Translations under genes and position numbers: made by a program
Origin: Ligilactobacillus equi DSM 15833 = JCM 10991
Lineage (GTDB): Bacteria > Bacillota > Bacilli > Lactobacillales > Lactobacillaceae
Assembly (NCBI RefSeq): GCF_000615765.1
Contig: NZ_BAMI01000017.1
Coordinates: 1 to 35,115 of the forward strand
Length of the DNA: 35,115 nt
Direction of reading: 5' to 3'
The notes under the pieces: generated by a model
The model's database searches: none
Seen by the model: the letters and a program-made list of their open reading frames with translations, nothing else
What the model was told of the DNA's origin: nothing
Part shown: piece by piece, positions 31,866 to 35,115 of the stretch
Position numbering within the stretch: position 1 is the first letter of the stretch
How the letters are laid out: each line of letters begins with the position of its first letter

Positions 31866-33098
31866 ATGATTCAAAAATTTCGCAATAAGTTTTTGGTTGT
31901 AACTGTGATGACCTTAACTTTGGTTTTATTAACGGTAATTGGGAGTATGGTAGTAGTAACATCTTGGAATGCTCAAAAAGAAATTGAAACGATTTTGACA
32001 GTCTTAGTTGACAATGAAGGAAGGCTGACTCAAAAGGCAACGAAAAAAGAGTTGGGGCCAAAGTTTAATCCTGAGTCAATTTTTCAATACCGTTATTTTA
32101 GCGCGAGAGCTAACAAAGGCAAGCGAGTTAATGCTGTTGATATTCGCCAGATTAATTCCATTAGTCCTGAGATAGTAACACCTGAGATTGAAAAGCTCCT
32201 ACGGCGTGAAGGTAATTCCGGTATGGTTGTTTACAATCAAGTACCTTACGCATACCAAATTAAAAAGGCTAAAAATGGGTATTTGATAGTTTTCTTGGAT
32301 GTTTCAACCATTCGTGAACGGGTACGTTCTTTAGTTCGGGTAGGCTTGTGGTCAGGGTTAGTGGCTCTGTTCTTATTTGTGCTTTTATTGAGTCTTTTCT
32401 CCAAACGAGCAATTCGTCCAATTATTGAGGCTTACGACAAACAAAAAGAGTTTATTACCAATGCAGGTCATGAATTGAAAACGCCTCTGACCATAATTTC
32501 CGCTAATACTGAGCTCCAGGAAATGATGAACGGTGGTGATGAGTGGACTGAATCTAACAAAATGCAGGTTAGTCGTTTGACACGCCTAATTGAACACTTT
32601 ATTGTAATGGCACGATTAACGGAACAAGAAAATATCTCGATTGAAAAAATAAACTTTTCAGAGATTGTCAGGAAAGTTAGTCAAAGTTTTAAAAGTGTTA
32701 TGACCAAGGAAGCTAAGGAGTATGACTACCGTGTGGAGTCGGACCTCCAAGTTGAAGGTAATGAAGCAATGTTATTAGAGTTAGTTAATATCCTGTTAGA
32801 TAATGCTAGCAAGTATTGCGACCCTAATGGTCAAATTTTGGTTGTTTTGCGCAAGGGACGTTTTGGGAAAAATGCCGTTTTAGAGGTGGCTAATACATAC
32901 ATTGACGGTAAGAACGTTGATTATAGTCGTTTTTTTGACCGATTTTACCGTCAAGATCAATCTCACAGCAACCAAAAGAAAGGCTTTGGAATTGGACTTT
33001 CAATGGCACAACATTATGTAGAAAATATGAAAGGGAAGATTACGGTAAGTTATAAGAATGAGAAAATCATTTTTACAGTTTACTTAAAACTTAAATAA
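31866..33098 (+). CDS. Sensor histidine kinase partner
   Basis: This 410-residue membrane kinase has a helix at residues about 9-32, an extracytoplasmic sensor domain (about 33-155) and a second helix at about 161-178. No clear HAMP follows, though RAIRPIIEAYDKQ resembles its end. The H-box is FITNAGHELKTPLTII with His202, the N-box is LVNILLDNASKY and the F/G2 boxes are FFDRFYRQDQS and GFGIGLSMAQHYV. The usual DxGxG G1 box reads VANTYIDGKN, a variant also seen in other Firmicute kinases. GGTGAGACC overlaps the upstream stop region and positions ATG 31866. The signal sensed is unknown. Confidence 0.92.
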   Translation: MIQKFRNKFLVVTVMTLTLVLLTVIGSMVVVTSWNAQKEIETILTVLVDNEGRLTQKATKKELGPKFNPESIFQYRYFSARANKGKRVNAVDIRQINSISPEIVTPEIEKLLRREGNSGMVVYNQVPYAYQIKKAKNGYLIVFLDVSTIRERVRSLVRVGLWSGLVALFLFVLLLSLFSKRAIRPIIEAYDKQKEFITNAGHELKTPLTIISANTELQEMMNGGDEWTESNKMQVSRLTRLIEHFIVMARLTEQENISIEKINFSEIVRKVSQSFKSVMTKEAKEYDYRVESDLQVEGNEAMLLELVNILLDNASKYCDPNGQILVVLRKGRFGKNAVLEVANTYIDGKNVDYSRFFDRFYRQDQSHSNQKKGFGIGLSMAQHYVENMKGKITVSYKNEKIIFTVYLKLK

Positions 33099-33125
33099 GA
33101 CGCTTGGAAAGAAGTCTTAAAAATT

Positions 33126-33176
33126 AAAAAGTGTCAGAAATCAATGTTTTCAGCAACGTGATTTCTGACACTTTTT
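33126..33176. terminator. Bidirectional terminator between histidine kinase and metY
   Basis: A perfect 18-bp stem pairs 33126-33143 with 33159-33176 (core GTGTCAGAAATCA) and has A and T runs for both directions. Its 15-base loop and long stem make it the strongest hairpin in the window. Confidence 0.92.
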
Positions 33177-33241
33177 ATTACAGTTATTTTCTAAGTTCTA
33201 GCTAAAAAGTTAGTTTTTCCCCCAGCCTCTTCTTGCATGTA

Positions 33242-34537
33242 TTAATCTAGCTGATCAAGGGCCTGGCTTAAATCAGCGATTAAGTCATCTACATTTTCAA
33301 TTCCGATGGAAATTCGGATTAAATCTGGGGTAATCCCTGTTGCCGTTAATTCTTCAGAGCTAAGTTGGGCATGGGTAGTGGAGGCTGGTTGAATAATTAA
33401 CGATTTGGCATCCGCCACATTGGCTAAGAGGGAGAAAAGTTCGAGTTTATCAATCAATTTCTTTCCGGCTTCAAGTCCACCTTTAAGCCCGAAAGTGAAG
33501 ATAGAACCTACCCCTTTAGGGAAGTCTCTTTGGGCTAAAGCATGATTAGGATCATCTGCCAAGCCAGGATAGCGAACCCAGGAAACTTTGGAATGATCAT
33601 GGAGGAATTGGGCAATTTTTTTGGCGTTAGCTGTGTGTCTTTCAACGCGCAAGGAGAGAGTTTCTAAACCTTGGAGCAAGAGGAAAGAGTTAAAAGGACT
33701 AATAGCCGCTCCGGTATCTCGGAGAACTTGAGCCCGAACTTTTGTGGTGAAAGCTCCCGCGCCTAGAGTGTGCCAAATTAAACCATTGTAGTGGGTGTCA
33801 GGACTGGTAAAGCCAGGGTAACGCCCGGAGGCTTGGTAGTCGAACTTCCCGTTTTCTACGATAACTCCACCCATGGTTGTACCGTGACCACCAAAGAATT
33901 TTGTAGCAGAGTGAACAACGATGTCGGCACCATGTTCAAGAGGACGGTAGAGGTATGGAGTCGCAAAGGTGTTATCGACAATGAGAAGAATACCGTGTTG
34001 GTGAGCAATTTCCGCGATAGCATCAATATCAATTAAGTCGGCGTTAGGGTTACCAATAGTTTCTACATAAAGAGCCTTGGTGTGTTCATTGATATGGGTG
34101 GCAAAGTTAGCCGGATTACTAGGATTAACGAAGTGGGTCTTGATGCCTAATGGTGGTAAGCTGGCCGCGAAGAGATTATAGGTTCCACCGTAAATATTGC
34201 TAGCAGAGATGATTTCATCGCCGGCTTGGGCAATATTTAAAATAGCTGCGGTAATGGCCCCGGCACCGGTCGCTAAAGCAACCGCGCTTGTCCCGTTTTC
34301 TAAAGCTGCTACTCGCTTTTCAAAAACGTCAGTGGTTGGATTAGTTAAGCGAGTATAAATGTTACCGGGATCGGTCAAGGCAAAGCGGTTGGCTGCTTGG
34401 TTAGCATCCTCGAAGACATAGGAAGTTGTTTGGTAAATTGGCACAGCGCGTGCGCCGGTTTCGTCAATGGGTTGTCCCGCATGCACTTGTTTAGTTTCAA
34501 AGGATAAGTTATCGGTGTTAATTGGTGCTTTACTCAT
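33242..34537 (-). CDS. O-acetylhomoserine sulfhydrylase (O-acetylhomoserine aminocarboxypropyltransferase)
   Basis: This PLP enzyme of the Cys/Met metabolism family makes homocysteine (or methionine from methanethiol) from O-acetylhomoserine and sulfide. The 431 residues match the OAH-sulfhydrylase length rather than the shorter cystathionine lyases. It has [10 protein letters not shown], the [17 protein letters not shown] block, [14 protein letters not shown] and [18 protein letters not shown], whose Lys213 should bind PLP. ATG 34537 follows GAGGT on the minus strand. A methionine-type T-box leader precedes it, supporting a role in methionine synthesis. It is often named metY or cysD. Confidence 0.92.
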   Translation of the reverse strand: MSKAPINTDNLSFETKQVHAGQPIDETGARAVPIYQTTSYVFEDANQAANRFALTDPGNIYTRLTNPTTDVFEKRVAALENGTSAVALATGAGAITAAILNIAQAGDEIISASNIYGGTYNLFAASLPPLGIKTHFVNPSNPANFATHINEHTKALYVETIGNPNADLIDIDAIAEIAHQHGILLIVDNTFATPYLYRPLEHGADIVVHSATKFFGGHGTTMGGVIVENGKFDYQASGRYPGFTSPDTHYNGLIWHTLGAGAFTTKVRAQVLRDTGAAISPFNSFLLLQGLETLSLRVERHTANAKKIAQFLHDHSKVSWVRYPGLADDPNHALAQRDFPKGVGSIFTFGLKGGLEAGKKLIDKLELFSLLANVADAKSLIIQPASTTHAQLSSEELTATGITPDLIRISIGIENVDDLIADLSQALDQLD

Positions 34538-34583
34538 ATGAATGACCTCTTTTCTTAAATTTTGCAGTGACCAAAGCTTCGGT

Positions 34584-34836
34584 AAAAAGAAAAAGTCCCT
34601 AGTTAAAGTCTAAACTTTAACTAGGGACGAAAATTTCGTGGTACCACCCGGATTTACTTGCTTTTGCAAGCCTCTAAACAAGTTAACGCCTTGTTTAACG
34701 GTCAAGTAGCCATGATGACCCTTAACAAGCTCCAAGTTCATCTTCGCTAAGTTAGCTAGGCTTCTTTGCAGCAAGTGAAGCTCTCTAGGCTAGCTAGGCT
34801 TAGTTACTCTTCTTATCGACGCTTAATTATTTCTTG
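34584..34836 (-). promoter_or_regulatory. T-box riboswitch, methionine-type specifier
   Basis: On the minus strand the leader starts near 34836 with GATAAGAAGAGTA and contains AGAGAGC in Stem I. A candidate specifier ATG at 34741-34739, followed by A, implies tRNA-Met. The T-box core GGGTGGTACCAC lies at 34649-34638. A terminator stem pairs GTCCCTAGTTAAAGT with its complement (34628-34595), followed by a T-rich tract. Uncharged tRNA-Met should favour the antiterminator and so raise metY expression. Confidence 0.9.
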
Positions 34837-34842
34837 ATTAGT

Positions 34843-34871
34843 AATATAACGTTTTATCTTTCAAAAGTCAA
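34843..34871 (-). promoter_or_regulatory. Promoter of the T-box/metY transcript
   Basis: On the minus strand TTGACT (34871-34866) and TATATT (34848-34843) have 17-base spacing. Confidence 0.75.
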
Positions 34872-34879
34872 ATTATTTT

Positions 34880-35115
34880 TTAATTTTTTTCCAATTTATT
34901 TTTTGGAAGGGGTGGAAGTGTAGTGTGATTGCCTTCTAAAAAGATGGCTTCGTAGTGCTCGATTTTAGTATTAAGGTAATTCAAGGTTGCTTGGAGTTCC
35001 TCAATTTTAGCTTGCAGATGCTCAGCTTCATCACGTAAAATTTGTCGCGTAAGCGTACGAGGAAACTCGGTAATTTATTACCGAGAGGAAAGCGCCCCCT
35101 GTAAAAAAATTCCTC
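34880..35115 (-). pseudogene. MerR-family regulator, C-terminal part, disrupted near the window edge
   Basis: Only the tail of this gene is inside the window. The last 60 or so residues include ILRDEAEHLQAKIEELQATL then NYLNTKIEHYE, the coiled-coil dimerisation helix typical of MerR regulators such as AdhR, and end at TAA 34882-34880. Going upstream this frame meets stops near 35073-35079, while another frame gives EEFFYRGRFP from the window edge. Joining the two requires removal of 26 bases (35059-35084) or a one-base indel. The DNA-binding domain would lie outside the window, so I cannot tell whether the gene is otherwise intact. Confidence 0.65.
35059..35091. repeat. Palindrome between 7-bp direct repeats inside the merR tail
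   Basis: GAGGAAA occurs at 35059-35065 and again at 35085-35091. Between them lies a perfect 9-bp inverted repeat, CTCGGTAAT and ATTACCGAG with a two-base loop (35066-35085). The unit is 26 bases, not a multiple of three. Confidence 0.6.

Noticed and set aside
1-35115. Mobile elements, prophage or CRISPR
   Set aside because: No transposase, integrase, terminal repeat pair or regularly spaced repeat was found on either strand.

Overview
The window looks like chromosome from a low-GC Gram-positive lactic acid bacterium, most likely in the Lactobacillaceae (Weissella/Leuconostoc or heterofermentative Lactobacillus side). The signs are a single-gene phosphoketolase, a PepV dipeptidase, an rpsL-rpsG-fusA cluster next to a reverse-strand prepilin peptidase, AGGAGG-type ribosome binding sites, TPP and T-box leaders, and compact genes separated by intrinsic terminators. 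I cannot fix the genus by eye. I saw no phage, insertion sequence, CRISPR array or rRNA.

Layout. 1-2.7 kb: an nnrD-type repair gene (partial) divergent from pepV, then two small proteins. 2.7-5.75 kb: tRNA-Leu(CAG), then a TPP riboswitch with attenuator controlling a ykoEDC thiamine-precursor ECF transporter. 5.8-8.6 kb: an OatA-like cell-wall acyltransferase split by a frameshift, a small unknown protein and a universal stress protein. 8.8-14.5 kb: an amino acid permease, the prepilin peptidase ComC (frameshifted tail), and rpsL, rpsG and fusA, with fusA having its own terminator/promoter junction. 14.5-17 kb: a LacI-type regulator, a DUF72 protein and a sugar O-acetyltransferase in one operon. 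17-20.3 kb: phosphoketolase xfp with a near-cre site, a promoter and a palindromic operator, behind a frameshifted GntR/UTRA regulator. 20.5-23.3 kb: galE, an unknown small protein and galM. 23.3-26.5 kb: an AI-2E-family membrane protein, a MalY-type C-S lyase and gpmA. 26.5-27.7 kb: an unknown two-gene operon and a candidate small RNA. 27.6-30.5 kb: TetR divergent from a MacB-like ABC exporter with operator-like repeats. 30.5-33.1 kb: a frameshifted small alarmone synthetase followed by an OmpR/histidine kinase pair. 33.2-35.1 kb: O-acetylhomoserine sulfhydrylase behind a methionine T-box, then the tail of a MerR regulator.

The most interesting signal is a 33-nt sequence, 32/33 identical, found in only two places: directly upstream of comC (minus strand, 11026-11058) and upstream of the unknown operon at 26601 (26519-26551). 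It has a T-tract followed by GCGTATT and resembles the layout of competence sigma-factor (ComX/cin-box) promoters. The two proteins of that operon also appear to be distant tandem paralogues of each other. Together these suggest an undescribed gene pair co-expressed with the competence/pilin-processing machinery.

A second theme is quality or decay. Four genes (oatA-like, comC, gntR, relQ-like) each carry one apparent single-base indel at a short G or C run, and a fifth (merR) is disrupted near the window edge. That is too many for ordinary housekeeping-type genes in 35 kb. Uncorrected sequencing indels are the simplest explanation, with genome decay as the alternative.
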